Source: Ustulina deusta (lineage: Eukaryota; Ascomycota; Sordariomycetes; Xylariales; Xylariaceae). Taken from it: DNA of 64,000 nucleotides. Below are positions 23,780 to 35,442 of the stretch, one piece after another. The notes beneath the pieces were generated by a model. It saw only the letters and a program-made list of their open reading frames with translations, made no database searches and had not been told where the DNA came from. Where the stretch lies: assembly GCA_023159155.1 (NCBI GenBank), contig JAJNNX010000059.1:248001-312000 (forward strand), given 5' to 3'. The translations under genes and the position numbers were made by a program. Every line of letters starts with the position of its first letter. Positions within the stretch are counted from its first letter, which is position 1.

Positions 23780-24859
23780 ATGCCGTCACCCATAGTCCCC
23801 AAGGCCCTCGAGCCTGGCCAGACGATTGCCTGGGTCTCGCCATCAGCCCGTCTGAACGACAAGTTACCCGCCGTCATGGCGCGCGCCACAGCCGTCCTCA
23901 CAGGTAAAGGCTACCAAGTACGCGAGTTGTACACTCTCGACACAGGCATACAGAACGGCATCGTGAACCGGCTCTCGGAGCTGCGCGCCGCCTTGACAGA
24001 TCCGGCCATCAGCGCCGTCTTCTGCACCATCGGCGGGCCGGCCTTCACAGAGCTCCTCCCCGCGCTCCTGGCCGACACGGCGCTGCACGCGGCCATCCGC
24101 GCACACCCCAAGATCGTCGTCGGCTACTCCGACATCACGGGCTTGCACTGGTTCCTGCACGCCGTGGCGGGCCTGCGCACCTTCTACGGCCCCGCGGCCA
24201 TCCCCGAGCTGGGCGAGCTCGCGTCCCCCCTGGAGGACGCGGACTCGGCCCTCGCGTTCTCCACGAGGAACCTGTTCCGCGCCATCGCGGACCGCGGGCC
24301 CGTCGGCGATGTCGAGCGCTCGCCATCGTTCGCCCCGGGTCTCCCGTCGTACTGTCTGGGACAGCCGGAGGAGCCGAACACGCTCGTCCCGAATACACCC
24401 TGGACGTGGATCCGCCCGGGGAAGGGCGAGGGACGCCTCTTCGGCGGCTGTCTGACCGTCATGGCGCGGCTGGCGGGCGTGCGCGCCATCGCGCCCGAGT
24501 GGCGGGGCCGCATCGTCTTCTTCGAGACCGCCGTCGGCGACGACCTGGTCTCGGGGAACCCGCTCGAGCGCGTGCAGGCCGGCATCGCGGACCTGATCGC
24601 GCAGGGCGTGTTCGAGGACGTCGAGGGCCTGGTGGTCGGTCGCCCGTTCGGATATCACACGCCCGAGCTGAGGGCGCAGTACATCGGCGTCATCCAGGGG
24701 CTCTTGTGCGAGGGGCCGATGGCGGAGAAGAAATTCCCCATCTTGTTTAATGTCGACTTCGGCCATACCTCCCCGCTCGTCACCCTGCCCTTTGATGCCT
24801 TGGCTTGCTTGGATTCGGACAAGGACCGGTTTGCTATATTGGAGTCTGCCGTTGCTTAG
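23780..24859 (+). CDS. Peptidase S66 (LD-carboxypeptidase/MccF-like)
   Basis: An intronless 359-aa protein with the S66 fold. The Ser nucleophile is in VVGYSDITGLHW (Ser117), the catalytic Glu in IVFFETAVGDD (Glu249) and the His in NVDFGHTSPLVTLPF (His329). AFCTIGG-type glycines near residue 85 correspond to the family's conserved turn. Bacterial LdcA trims L,D-peptide bonds in peptidoglycan stems, and MccF cleaves microcin C-type aminoacyl-nucleotides. Fungal members are cytosolic and uncharacterised. There is no signal peptide. Base composition differs strongly from its surroundings: two sample 60-base rows (24181-24240 and 24541-24600) are about 77% and 73% GC by hand count, and this bias also opens a long antisense frame. 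All three catalytic residues are present, so it is probably active. Confidence 0.88.
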   Translation: MPSPIVPKALEPGQTIAWVSPSARLNDKLPAVMARATAVLTGKGYQVRELYTLDTGIQNGIVNRLSELRAALTDPAISAVFCTIGGPAFTELLPALLADTALHAAIRAHPKIVVGYSDITGLHWFLHAVAGLRTFYGPAAIPELGELASPLEDADSALAFSTRNLFRAIADRGPVGDVERSPSFAPGLPSYCLGQPEEPNTLVPNTPWTWIRPGKGEGRLFGGCLTVMARLAGVRAIAPEWRGRIVFFETAVGDDLVSGNPLERVQAGIADLIAQGVFEDVEGLVVGRPFGYHTPELRAQYIGVIQGLLCEGPMAEKKFPILFNVDFGHTSPLVTLPFDALACLDSDKDRFAILESAVA

Positions 24860-26723
24860 AAGGCGAAATCTACAGCTGGAATCAATGGAAATGCTTACTT
24901 TTCTGTCATGTCCCATGCTACTTACTTGCCAGGGAAGTTACTAGTGACGTCGATTTCTTTGGGTATGTTGTGCCATTCACCTAAGCTTTGGGATCCTTCC
25001 TTTCTACTCTATTTCCTGCGGTACACATTGCGCTAGCAGCTGCCTTGCCCAGCCAGGTATCTTCTCATCAATGCCATCAACTTAAGAAGCCCGGACGGCG
25101 CTGTTTGATCAGTTGTGACTGTTCCTCTCAAAAGTGAGCTCTCGGATAGCCAGATCTGAGGGCTGTGCGTCCTCACCGTCCAATTGCGCGGACGACTTGT
25201 TTTCATCATTTCCCTCACTCCATACCCTGTTCTCTTATTGGATCTCCAATCTCATATTGGAAAGTAAGATAGGCGGGTGTATATACCCCTTATTGCGACG
25301 CAGCGGATTGTTGTTTGTGAAGTAAAGCTACACCTCGATAAGACTCTACAGCTACCAACTTTGTATCAACCAAGCACAAAGAACAGAGGACCGAGTTGCT
25401 TTACAATAATAGCGGGATAAACAAAAACTAAAGAGCAGGTTGACAGAATGCACTCTAATTATGCTTCTCCGCCCACCTCTCTAGCAACACTCAGTGTACA
25501 TGTCAACCGTCTCACTCTTAGGCACACAACTCAACAAGATGATACATCTCCTGTAATAACGATTCGTGGATTGTCAAATTTTGAGTATGTATTTCGAATA
25601 TAATTCTTTCAACTCAGACAAGTTAACGTTGTCTCAGCCCCACATTAAAGAACTTGCAGCAGAATAAGTGACTGGAGCCTTTAAAGTTAATAGGATCAGT
25701 GAAGCACTACTCCTCGCTGTTGTATTATTCCATTTCTGTAATGTAGCTGTAATGTAACTGCTGCTGAATCTGTAATGGGTGATGGCGTATGACTTATTCT
25801 TGAGCATCTTTATCGATTTTGTCGCGCTCTCAAGATTAGCAGGCTTGCTGTCTGCCTGTTGCTGTGGAACAGTGAGATGCAGCTTACTCTACCTGCAAAT
25901 CTTAGAGTGTATTACAATACGGTATTTTATTCAAAAATGTGTCAACAGATCGTGCGTGGCGGTCAATAACACCTGGCAGATTGTGGCGCCAATACATATC
26001 AGTCACTTCGCAATTGTGCTAGACGTTAATTATGAGGATAGAGGCGTGAGAATCTATGGAAAATCGCAAGGGAATACGAGTGGGCATATCACAGCCTCTT
26101 GGTAGATTGTCCATCACTGAAATGATGGAAAATGTGAATTATACCTCGAGAATTCAAGTCACCAGCACCATTTAGGCAATATTGAGTGCAAATAGAGTCA
26201 TTATGTAGAGGCAGTGATTTCTGATCTAACTGTGACAAGACTGTTATGTGGATTAATCCTCAGTTCTTGTTTGCCTTTCGTCATATCTGTTCTGTCTCCC
26301 CTCTCCGCCGCCAAAATGTTGAAGACCAGAGGATCAAAGTGCCGAGGCACAGGGAACTTGGAGTGCCATGGGGGTTGTGCCTTCTTGTGATCTTTCCATG
26401 CTTTAGTATGCTCCGGTGATAACGATGTATCCTTGAGGCATAAAGAGAAGTGGTAGTGGTGGTAGTGGGGGAGATGTCCAACTCTTGTTCTTTCATCCCT
26501 TTTTCTGCCTGTCGTGTTGTGAGGACTGGTCCAGATCTAGAATGCTCGTATGAAATAGCCAAAGGCAGCTCGTCGAAAGGAGCACCTGAGCAGCTATGAC
26601 TGACTGTGAAGGCGGATGTTTTTCTGAACTATGCGCTGCAACTCGAGACGATTCTTCGGTGGACTTTTGCCCCTTTGTTTTCCGGAATGGGGGAAGGGCA
26701 AGATTTGTCTCGCGCTGATTGTC
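24860..26723. other. AT-rich intergenic region, nothing recognised
   Basis: No supportable coding model. A small GTAGTGGTGGTAGTGG tract occurs near 26452-26467. Confidence 0.5.
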
Positions 26724-27056
26724 TTAGTTATGCACCGTTCTGAAGAAAGATGATGAGCGGGTAGGTAATCTCTCTTGTTCACCGTTTATCATCTCCCGGA
26801 TTTGGCCGAGTGCCCATACAATCCATCTTCTACCCTCGTCTGCTATTCTCTGGTATTCTCGCCTGTCCTCCGTACTTTCCAGTGTGCAATAACTGGCTTC
26901 GAGTTTTTCGATTTCGCGTTTGGCTGCCTTGATGATTCCCACTGCGGTCCGAATGAAGGATTCGAAGTCCGACTTGATATGGCTGCCGTGACCTAATCGT
27001 TTGCCCTCGTTTCCGAGCTCACACCAGTCCATGCAGATGATTGTATCGATTGCCAT
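26724..27056 (-). CDS. Hypothetical protein, 110 aa
   Basis: This minus-strand frame starts in a good fungal initiation context (CAAGATGGC at 27056). It reads MAIDTIICMDWCELGNEGKR and continues with a clearly helical, charged central part (IIKAAKREIEKLEASY, then EYQRIADEGRRWIVWALGQI). No family is recognised. It could be the first exon of a longer gene or a decayed fragment. It is listed because its composition looks protein-like, unlike other frames nearby, but support is weak. Confidence 0.3.
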   Translation of the reverse strand: MAIDTIICMDWCELGNEGKRLGHGSHIKSDFESFIRTAVGIIKAAKREIEKLEASYCTLESTEDRREYQRIADEGRRWIVWALGQIREMINGEQERLPTRSSSFFRTVHN

Positions 27057-29052
27057 CTTGCGGACTGGATTCCGGACACAGGGCGGCGTTCTGTTGTGGT
27101 GCAGACTTTTTGGTCAGAAACAAGGGTTTTATTTAGTTGTGGTGTGGTTGAAGAGCTACTCGGTCTGTGGCACGAGGAGACGTGAGAAAACAATAGCATC
27201 AATAGTTATGAGCATACATCACTGTAGCCACCAAGGTCGCCCAAACTACCGCAAACTTCCACACCAACAGCTGTAGAACAGGAAACCCACATGGCAGTGC
27301 AGTAGCTGTGGTTCCAATCTCTTCGGGTTGCTCACCCTATGTAGACCCTGCTATCTGTGAGATACTAGATGAGGCCGACTACATCCAAACCAACAATATG
27401 GCTACATATTTCGATCTTAGAGTATATTCATGGTAAAAACTGTATCCCGTATTGTGACACCCCCACCATCCCAAGAAAAAGAGAATAGATATACGCATAG
27501 AGGTGAAGTGCCTAACATATATATTCTTGGACTCTGCGTGCAATATCAGGCATGTTTGTACCCAGGCATATTTATTCATGATAGGCTGAAGAAGAAACAA
27601 GAGAGAAATACAACTGTAAAGTGGGATCTGTGATTACAACGATTATTTGAGCTTCTTTTGTCTTGATGAACTGGGCACTTGACCTCCTACTCGAAGTCTT
27701 GTCCTTGCCTTGTACTTATCTAGTGCTGGGTTAATCCATTGCACAAACCAGCGATGTCATGAACAGCTTGTATTAGTTCAGGCGGCTGTTATAATTTATT
27801 AGTGGCCATGTTAAGGTCAAATCAATATTTCTCTGGGAAGTTACATAATAGGAGACATGGATTATAGGAAATCATATCGCATGGACATAAGATGTCGTGA
27901 TAAATTGCACATTGGTGATCATTTTTGTTCCGAGGCTCATTTTGTAGGAGACTTTGCCGGAAGAGGCAAGCCAACTGAGCGAACCAATCATCAAAGGCTG
28001 CCCCTGGGGTCCGGAACAGCCCGTTCGTTGTAGTACACTACACTACTGTAGCGTACACGTGTATAGGTAGGTACATAGTGGACGCCGTAGAAGCTGCTTA
28101 TCGCACCTAGGGCTGTTGCAGCTACCCATCGAGCTTACTACCAACGGCAGGTACCCCACTAGATCTATCTAGTGTAGCATCTATGTAAGTCAGCAGTGTA
28201 CTTGCTAATAGGTACCTACCGACAAAATTGCCACTGCTCTTATCTCGGTCAAGAGAGATCCAATTAAGGAACATCAAGTTCATTGGAGCTCAGCTTCCAA
28301 GGTCAAGTAGGGAGGTGCTTAGGTTAGCTGCTATATCATCACAGCCGGTAGGTAAAGACAAGAAGCTAACAATTGATAAGCTTTCTTCGACCAACCACCC
28401 GTCTTGGCCTGCCTCCCGTGTCTTGGGTGAGTACCTCGGTGAGGTACTCTGCTCAGACCAGAGCTCAGGTTTCCAGCTTGGCCATCTTCCTGCATTAGCC
28501 TCACCCAGCTTTGGACTTGCCCCGCTTGATGCCCTCGGTTTACCTTCCCTTAAAGGGAAGCTACAGAAGCTGGAGAAGTAAGTAGTCAGGCATTATCCTT
28601 GCTCATCAACCCACCGGATCAACCGATGGCGACAAGGGTACACAACACCACGGCCTGCGATGCAGCTACTTACTCAGGATTTGCAAATGGCGGGCAATCG
28701 ACTGCACGACACTAAGAGTGTAGACGGCAGGAAGCGACAATTTCCATTTAGTCCAGAACAAATTAGCGCCAATGAGCGCAACGAGCACAATGAGCGCCAA
28801 TGGGAGCTGTGCGCCCCCTGTCGACCTTGCAGATTGGCGGCAGGGGTCGCGATTTGCGGGCATCTGAGCATCTGAGCACGCGAGAAGCACGTCGAGCACG
28901 CCTGTCGATCAATGGAGTACAAGTAGCTCGAGAGTGCCTCTGCTGCTGCTCCTGGCCCTCTCCTCCTCCCTCTCCTCCTCCTCCACCTCCTCTGTTCTGC
29001 TCGTCGCTATCCGCACCGACGAACGGTCCAGTTGACTCGATTGCTTGCAACA
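27057..29052. other. Intergenic region, nothing coding recognised
   Basis: TAGGTAGGTAC and TAGGTACCTACC words occur at 28065-28220. A pyrimidine-rich CTCCTCCT tract at about 28949-28999 lies in the presumed leader of the sedolisin gene. Short frames at 28228-28581 and 28660-28875 lack features. Confidence 0.5.
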
Positions 29053-31015
29053 ATGGTTGGCGCCACTGTCTTCTCGGCCGCCCTCGTTGCGGCCGCCCAG
29101 GTCGTCATTGCGACTCCCGTCGCCCGCTCTGGCTACAGCGTCAAGGACTTGCACAATGTTCCCCGGGGCTGGGCTAAAGTCGCGAGAGCGCCAGCCGACC
29201 ATGTCATGAATCTTCAAATTGGTCTCAAGCAGAACAACTTCGCTGAGCTGGAGAAGCAGCTGTACCAAGGTATGCGGATATACTCTTCCCCGGAACCCAA
29301 CTGAAAGGCGACTGGAGACGATGGGATTGCTTTCTCTGGCTAACAATCAAGTCTAGTTTCGGACCCGGCTCATCCCAAATATGGACAGCACTTGTCAGCG
29401 GATGAAGTCGAAGAGCTTGTCAAGCCATCCAAGGAGACCTCGGATCTTGTCCACGAGTGGCTAGGTGATAATGGCATTGTCCCTTCATCATATAGTGCCG
29501 CCAAGGACTGGATTACCGTGACCTTGCCTGTCAGCGCGGTAGAAAAGCTCTTGGATACCGAGTACCACATCTTCGAACACAAGGATGGTGCCAAAGTGGC
29601 GCGAGCGCCGTCGTGGTCCTTGCCAAATCACCTACATGACCACATCGACACTATCCAGCCCACGAACTCCTTCTTCCGCGCTCGCAACCAAGCCTCCGAC
29701 TCCTTTGTGGACGAGGGTGTTCTCGCCTCTCCTAACTTCAAGTATTACCCAACCGGCTCCGACATCAGCGTGGTTTGCAACAATGCCTCCGTAACACCCC
29801 AGTGCTTTGAAACTCTCTACAAAACTAAGGGATATAAGGTTGGCCTTCCATTGAATCCCGACGAGTATGATATAAACTAACATGGAACAGCCGCGGTCAA
29901 CCCAGAAAAATAAAGTCGCCTTTACAAATTACTTGGGCGAGCACCCTATTCGTTCCGACGGCGAGCTATTTCTCCAGAAATTCCGACCCGAGTATGTCTC
30001 GGTAGCGGAGACATTCCCTCAGTACACGATTGCAGATGGCCCTGGTGACGGACCCATTGTGGACGGTGAGAGCCAGGAGGCTAACCTGGACTTCCAAGCC
30101 ATCACTGGTATCAATCCCCAAACACCCATCTTCAGCTTCTCGACTGGTGGTTCGCCCCCTTTCATTCCCTCGAACAGCACACCTACCAACACCAACGAAC
30201 CCTACCTCGTCTGGGTGAACTGGCTTCTTGGGCAAAAGTCCATTCCCCAGGTCATCTCTACCTCCTACGGTGACGACGAGCAAACGGTCCCCGAATCTTA
30301 TGCCCGGCGCGTGTGCCAGCAGTTCGCACAGGTTGGTGCTCGTGGAACTTCGCTTCTTTTCTCTAGTGGGGACGCGGGCGTCGGTCCCTATGGCGAGTGC
30401 GTGAGCAATGACGGCAAAAACACTGACAAGTTCCTCCCTGATTTCCCAACCTCATGCCCCTATATTACCGCCGTCGGTGCGACCAAGAACTTCGAGCCTG
30501 AGGAAGTTGCCTACCGCCCCGCCTTTGTCGGCCCTGATGGTGTTCACCATGGCAACTACACTTCGGGTGGCGGCTTTAGCAACATCTTCGACACCCCTTA
30601 CTACCAGAAGGACGTCGTCACGAGCTATGTTAAGAACCTCAAGGGCCAGTACGACGGATGGTACAACAAGAAGGGCCGTGCTTATCCCGATATTTCCGCC
30701 CAAGGTTTATACTTTGCCTACTTTTACAACGGCACACAGGGTGTGATCAGCGGAACATCCGCGAGCACACCTCTCGCGAGCGGTATTATTAGTCTCGTCA
30801 ACGATGCTCTCCTAGCCTCTGGCAAGCCCTCACTCGGGTTCCTGAACCCCTGGCTCTACTCCATCGGCTACAAGGGGCTGAATGATGTTACCATTGGCAG
30901 TGCCCATGGCTGCGGTGTTGATGGCTTCCCGGCCGTCAAGGGTTGGGACCCTGTCACCGGTCTAGGCACCCCTGACTTCCCCAAGCTTGTCAAGCTTGCT
31001 GGTGCCAAACTCTAA
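29053..31015 (+). CDS. Secreted sedolisin (tripeptidyl-peptidase, family S53)
   Basis: Exons 29053-29269, 29357-29838 and 29891-31015 encode 607 aa. A signal peptide (MVGATVFSAALVAAAQVVIA) precedes a pro-domain (VSDPAHPKYGQHLSADEVEEL, residues about 73-190). The mature catalytic domain has the S53 tetrad: QEANLD (Glu296 and Asp300), oxyanion Asp394 in SSGDAGVG, and Ser523 in SGTSASTP. The C-terminal DVTIGSAHGCGVDGFPAVKG segment and GWDPVTGLGTPDF form the calcium-binding end. The family removes tripeptides from N-termini of extracellular proteins at acidic pH. The second intron uses a weak donor (GTTGGC) but has a perfect ACTAAC branch point, and removing it joins YK to PRSTQKNKVAFTNYLGEH. Length and architecture match fungal SedB/SedC-type enzymes. 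Confidence 0.92.
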
Positions 31016-33090
31016 AACCCTAAAACCCCTGTCTGTATATTATCCATGTATATCCTAGTAATAGACAATAACTAGGCCCATGTTTTGAAGTGCCTCGTTG
31101 TGTTTGATTGTGTTAGCCGGATGGTTCGTAGGTTGACCTCTTGGAGCCAAGGTTTTTTTCTCGAATATGTGAGAAGTCTAATTGGTAATTGGCGATTTGC
31201 GCCTCGTTAATACAGTAAAGTCCTTTTAAGGGAGTTGATATGCCCCATAAACATGAGTCTGCTCAATGTCTTAGCCGATTGTTCCTTTTATTGTTTTTGG
31301 GTTCGAACCCCAGGGGTGGCGAGGCCAAACCTAGTGGCGTGGACAAAATCAGTGAAGCAGTTTTGTACCCTCAGGATACTCTCTTGGCCACGAGAGCATC
31401 GGAAGTAAGATTGTCCATTACACCCTAATCCCTCCAATTCTCTTCGTATCGTGGAACTTCAAATATTCGGAAAATTAGTCGCCTTGATCGCATTGGTGGC
31501 GCGTAATATGGGCTGTGAATATTGATGAAAGGCTGCTGTTATCCGTAATATAGGGAAAGTATAAGAAAGGCAGAGGGCGTTTTCAATACATTTCTTCTTT
31601 TCTTCTCCCGTGTGTTCTATCACTCGCAGGAAGACCTCCCTCCCCTCCACGATTGATTGCTTCATTGTGACTTGTGACTGCCATGGATGCAGTTTCTGGA
31701 TAGCTGTGGTATTTACCTATTAATAGTTATTCCCCCTATTAAAGTTGAGTAATTTGTATTTTTACAACGTCTCTCTATACGATGTAATCAAGTTCCTTGG
31801 GAGGGACCAATGTACCTAAGGCAGCTACTAACCGTGCCCTAGGTTATAAAGCCTCCTTATACTTCAACAACATCTCTACCAACATACTTAGAGTCAAGAG
31901 TCGAATTAGTAGTTAAATTATATTCAAATTTTTGGTTCAATAATTGGGTGAACAGGAGCTGTCACGGAACTAACCCTAAAGACTATAGCCGGGGCCATAC
32001 CAAGGGGATATAAACAACCCAGGTAACAAGGAAAACATTGCTAGCATAGATAGAATTTCCTCCTTTGTGTAATAGTGGTAAGTCAACATGATAACGACTA
32101 GTAGTCTGAACCGTGATAGGAGCCAACAAAGTTGTATCAATCAACATAAAGACTCCCAAAGCCACAACAACTTTGTTAAGTCCTACATTACTTTCCTATG
32201 TGTTCCTTCCTGTTCTGTTCTTTCATTTTTCAACAATCCACTCCTCTGAACACAGCAGGAATTATCATTCCCTATGACACGAGCTGTGGAATTGAATTTT
32301 CTCAGCCTGAGAATTGCTGGCTGACTCTACCTCTTCCTCGAAAGTCTAGAATGACAGCCAGGGCTAGTCTGGTAGTAGGGATTAGTACTAAAACGGGTAT
32401 ATGGTAAATTGATCCCGTCCCAGGTAGGTGATAGAGCACCCGGCATCTAGTGAATGTCGCTGAATTATCGGAACTGCTGGCACCCCCTGATGGCAGCTGG
32501 TTGACAATGTCGACTGTGGCAGTCTTATCACGAGGCATGCGATAAATGGCTACAGTTGTTACTACATTAAACGAACAGAACACGCCCAGGTACTTAGGTT
32601 AGGTCTTTGGCCTGTGCTGTTGTCAGTGCGATAATGTTTGTAGTCTGGTAGGTACCGCGATATAATACTGCGGCCGTCTTGGTTGTCTGACAGCTGAGCT
32701 GCTAATGCAGTGTTAAGGCACAAGAATATAGGTACCTGCCTAGGTATCTAAGATGTATGTACCTACTTGATGAACAAACTGGATATACATCAATATCAAA
32801 TATATACTTACCTAACTGGGTACCTCCTACAGAACTACATATGTGGGTACCGCGAGATTCTAGCTGGCCTACCTCTGACAATTTTACTCGCACTGCCTTC
32901 TTCCATACCTACTTACACACGAAACCTCGTGCCTCCTCTACAGCACCTTCCTTCCTAACTGCTTGCTGCTTTGTGATCCCTCCTTCCACCTTCATACTCC
33001 TTTGTCCTCTTATACTTCTCCCGTACCTGTGTGAAGTCACATCTTGTTCCACCACATCAACTTTTTAACCACAGGGTCGCTTAAGTTAAC
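31016..33090. other. Intergenic region, nothing coding recognised
   Basis: A tRNA B-box-like GGTTCGAACCCC occurs near 31301, but no cloverleaf can be folded around it. Dense TAGGTA/TACCTA words occur at 32585-32830. A pyrimidine-rich leader precedes the gene at 33091. Confidence 0.5.
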
Positions 33091-34600
33091 ATGCATCAAA
33101 CACCAAGTATTGCTGCAGCCGCCGAGGCAGTCGCGGGCTGGCAAGCCTTTGCAGCCGAGGGCAAAGCAAAAATGGCGGAAGAGTTAGCATTGATTGCAAA
33201 ATTTGACCAGCTCTATCCAATGCGCTCGTTTGACAACTCACGTCAGCCCAGGCCTATTCATTTCTATGGGCCGGGCCCTGGAGGCAGCGTGCATCCTCAC
33301 GATCCGCCCGTTGGAACTCTGCACTTTGCTAGATGGAGACATGAGCTTGCAGCGATTGAAGATCCCGATGGCCTTGGATATTACCATGAAGAGAACCCCC
33401 TGACGATCAATGGCCAGCAGATCCGCCCCACGTACATTACCAAAGGCAATCAGACTGCCAGAGAGGTCAACTACTTCCGTTGGGAGCGAGTCGCAGCTGA
33501 CTTGATGAAGGGTGTCAAAGCATTTCCCGGACCTGGAACTACCCGAGCAGTTCACGACGAGTACCTTTTGAACGAGGACGACTTCAATACTCCAGACGCC
33601 GAGAAGCCGAAGGTCTTGGTCGGTCTGAATAATCGCCAAGATGAGGACCCCAGAACCATCTATCCCCTCGGTTACAAACTTCTGAAGCAGTGGTCTAAGG
33701 CTAACGGCCACGCAGAGTGGGAAGAGGGGAACTGTCTAGGAGCAGACCCGCACAACCCTAACGCGCTCACCAAACACCTAGGGTGGTGAGTGACATTGAT
33801 ACTTGACTCATTGGATTGATGCTCACCCAATATAAAGGTTTCCCAAGAGACTCCGCGTGCCTAAGGCGGGCATCGGTGCCGACCCGCAAGACATCATCTG
33901 GAACGAAATTTTCCACGGAAATCTCGACGCAAAGCCAAAGGAAAAGTTCTCAAAGCCCAAAGACACATGGGCTGATGACCCAGATAAAATTATGACCATG
34001 ACAAGTTCCAAGAATTCTTACATGGCGCAAGACCTTAAATGTGCTCAGACCCTTCACGTCCTCTCACTCGAGGCACTTAAAGCAACACTGCCGCCTCCTG
34101 AACCTGACACCCTCAACGCCCGAATGACTTGGCTGGATGCGCAAGCCGCGAAGAGATCCGCATGTCGGGTTAAACAAGACGCGACCACGAGAGAGCTTGC
34201 CGTTGAAAAGCCAAAGGTGGCGCCCTTGTCCGAACAGGAGATGACAGCTGATACACAATCAACAAAGAAGTTAGTTGCTACCAAAATGATAGAGGAAGTC
34301 GACATCAAGTTGGTAGAAGAGTCGGAAGTCACCGAGATGGCAGAACACCTAAAGAATCTAGAGATCATGGATCAATCAAAGGCTGCACAGATAAGCAAAA
34401 AGCGTGCAAGTAAAGGAACCGAAATAACCACTGGAGATACTACAGCCGAAGAGCGTGAGGCTATTGAAGCAAAGCTTAAAGAGCTCTCGAGAAACCCGGA
34501 GCCTGGCAAGGAGGGCAAAACCCCCATCTTGATATACTCTGCATTTCGTTCCAAATTCCTCGGAATACCAGTCATTCAGATTGTGGGTTATGAAAAGTAG
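33091..34600 (+). CDS. Conserved-looking fungal protein of unknown function
   Basis: Exons 33091-33785 and 33838-34600 encode 485 aa. The 52-bp intron is phase 2, and joining restores LGWFPKRLRVPKAGIGADP. The N-terminal half is acidic and Pro/Gly/His-rich (HFYGPGPGGSVHPHDPPVG), with several Trp and Tyr residues. The C-terminal half, from about residue 330, is Lys/Glu-rich and predicted helical (EVDIKLVEESEVTEMAEHL), ending in a short hydrophobic stretch (LGIPVIQIVGYEK). There is no signal peptide, membrane segment or catalytic motif that I recognise. The clean intron and codon structure argue for a real gene. No function is proposed. Confidence 0.65.
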
Positions 34601-35057
34601 ACTAAGGGCCAGCGTTTGCTATCGCCCAAAGTGTCAGTTCAATGTACGCACCTACTAAAGCGGTGTGTGATTGAGGTACAATAATCACCGTATGCAAGAA
34701 TTATTAGGACAACAGAGAATACATAAGTTATGTAATATCTCACTATTACAACTAGGTATCTGTCCTATGCAACCGCTGATTACACCTCAGTTTACACGCG
34801 GAGACGAAACGAACTCGTCTATGTATACTATTCAAACAGAATAAAAATTGGAGGGAGGTTAAGAATTTGCAGCCTACATAGCCTCTGTAGCTCGCCGATC
34901 ATAAACAATCAACCTCTCGATATTACTTGGCCACTACATCATATTGCCTCCGCGAGCTATGCATTCCGTCGATGACCTGAATGATTATGTCTGAGAGATA
35001 CTGAGGCATAGCATACAACATCCTACCTGCCCGAAGAGGATCTGGCCCCCATCGGCC

Positions 35058-35252
35058 TTATCGAGAACGACTTGCACAGAAGCTCTGCGTTGCCCCTTGT
35101 GAACAACATAGATATACGATATCATTTCTCGATGTGTCGCAAGTGCAATACTTGTTCCGGAAATCAATAGAGCAGTAACCACCTTGCCCATCACCTTTAA
35201 CCTTTCTAATCCAACGTTTTCCAGAACCATACCCATTCCTACCAGTGCCCAT
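35058..35252 (-). other. Cysteine-rich short frame, 64 codons
   Basis: The minus-strand frame begins MGTGRNGYGSGKRWIRKVKG and its second half carries six Cys in about 36 residues (YCSID, KYCTCD, YLCCSQG, SFCASR). The spacing resembles small disulfide-rich secreted proteins, but no signal peptide precedes it: the frame runs upstream through a basic segment to a stop. It may be a gene fragment or chance. Confidence 0.2.
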
Positions 35253-35442
35253 GTTTCCACTTGAGTTCGCGGCCCTCTTGTTGCGCTTGTTCCTAGAGTT
35301 GTATGCGTGTATGTCCTGTGTCGGAGAGGCTATAGAGTGCTGCTAGGTGGTGTCCGACTATTTTTATGTATGTGCTGTACTTTGAACTCGACCCAACAAG
35401 TGGCAAAAAGTTATCCTCTCGCTATTGCTCTAGCCGTCTTCT

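Noticed and set aside
23864..24916. 350-codon open frame antisense to the S66 peptidase
   Set aside because: It is a mirror frame opened by the very high GC of the real gene. Its composition (Arg, Gly, Asp, Gln) is that of an antisense shadow, and the sense strand has a full catalytic triad.
29839..29890. Sedolisin split into two genes by a stop codon
   Set aside because: The break is a 52-bp intron with an ACTAAC branch site. The joined protein has the complete S53 tetrad.
31290..31330. tRNA gene at the GGTTCGAACCCC site
   Set aside because: No matching acceptor, D or anticodon stems are found at the required distances.
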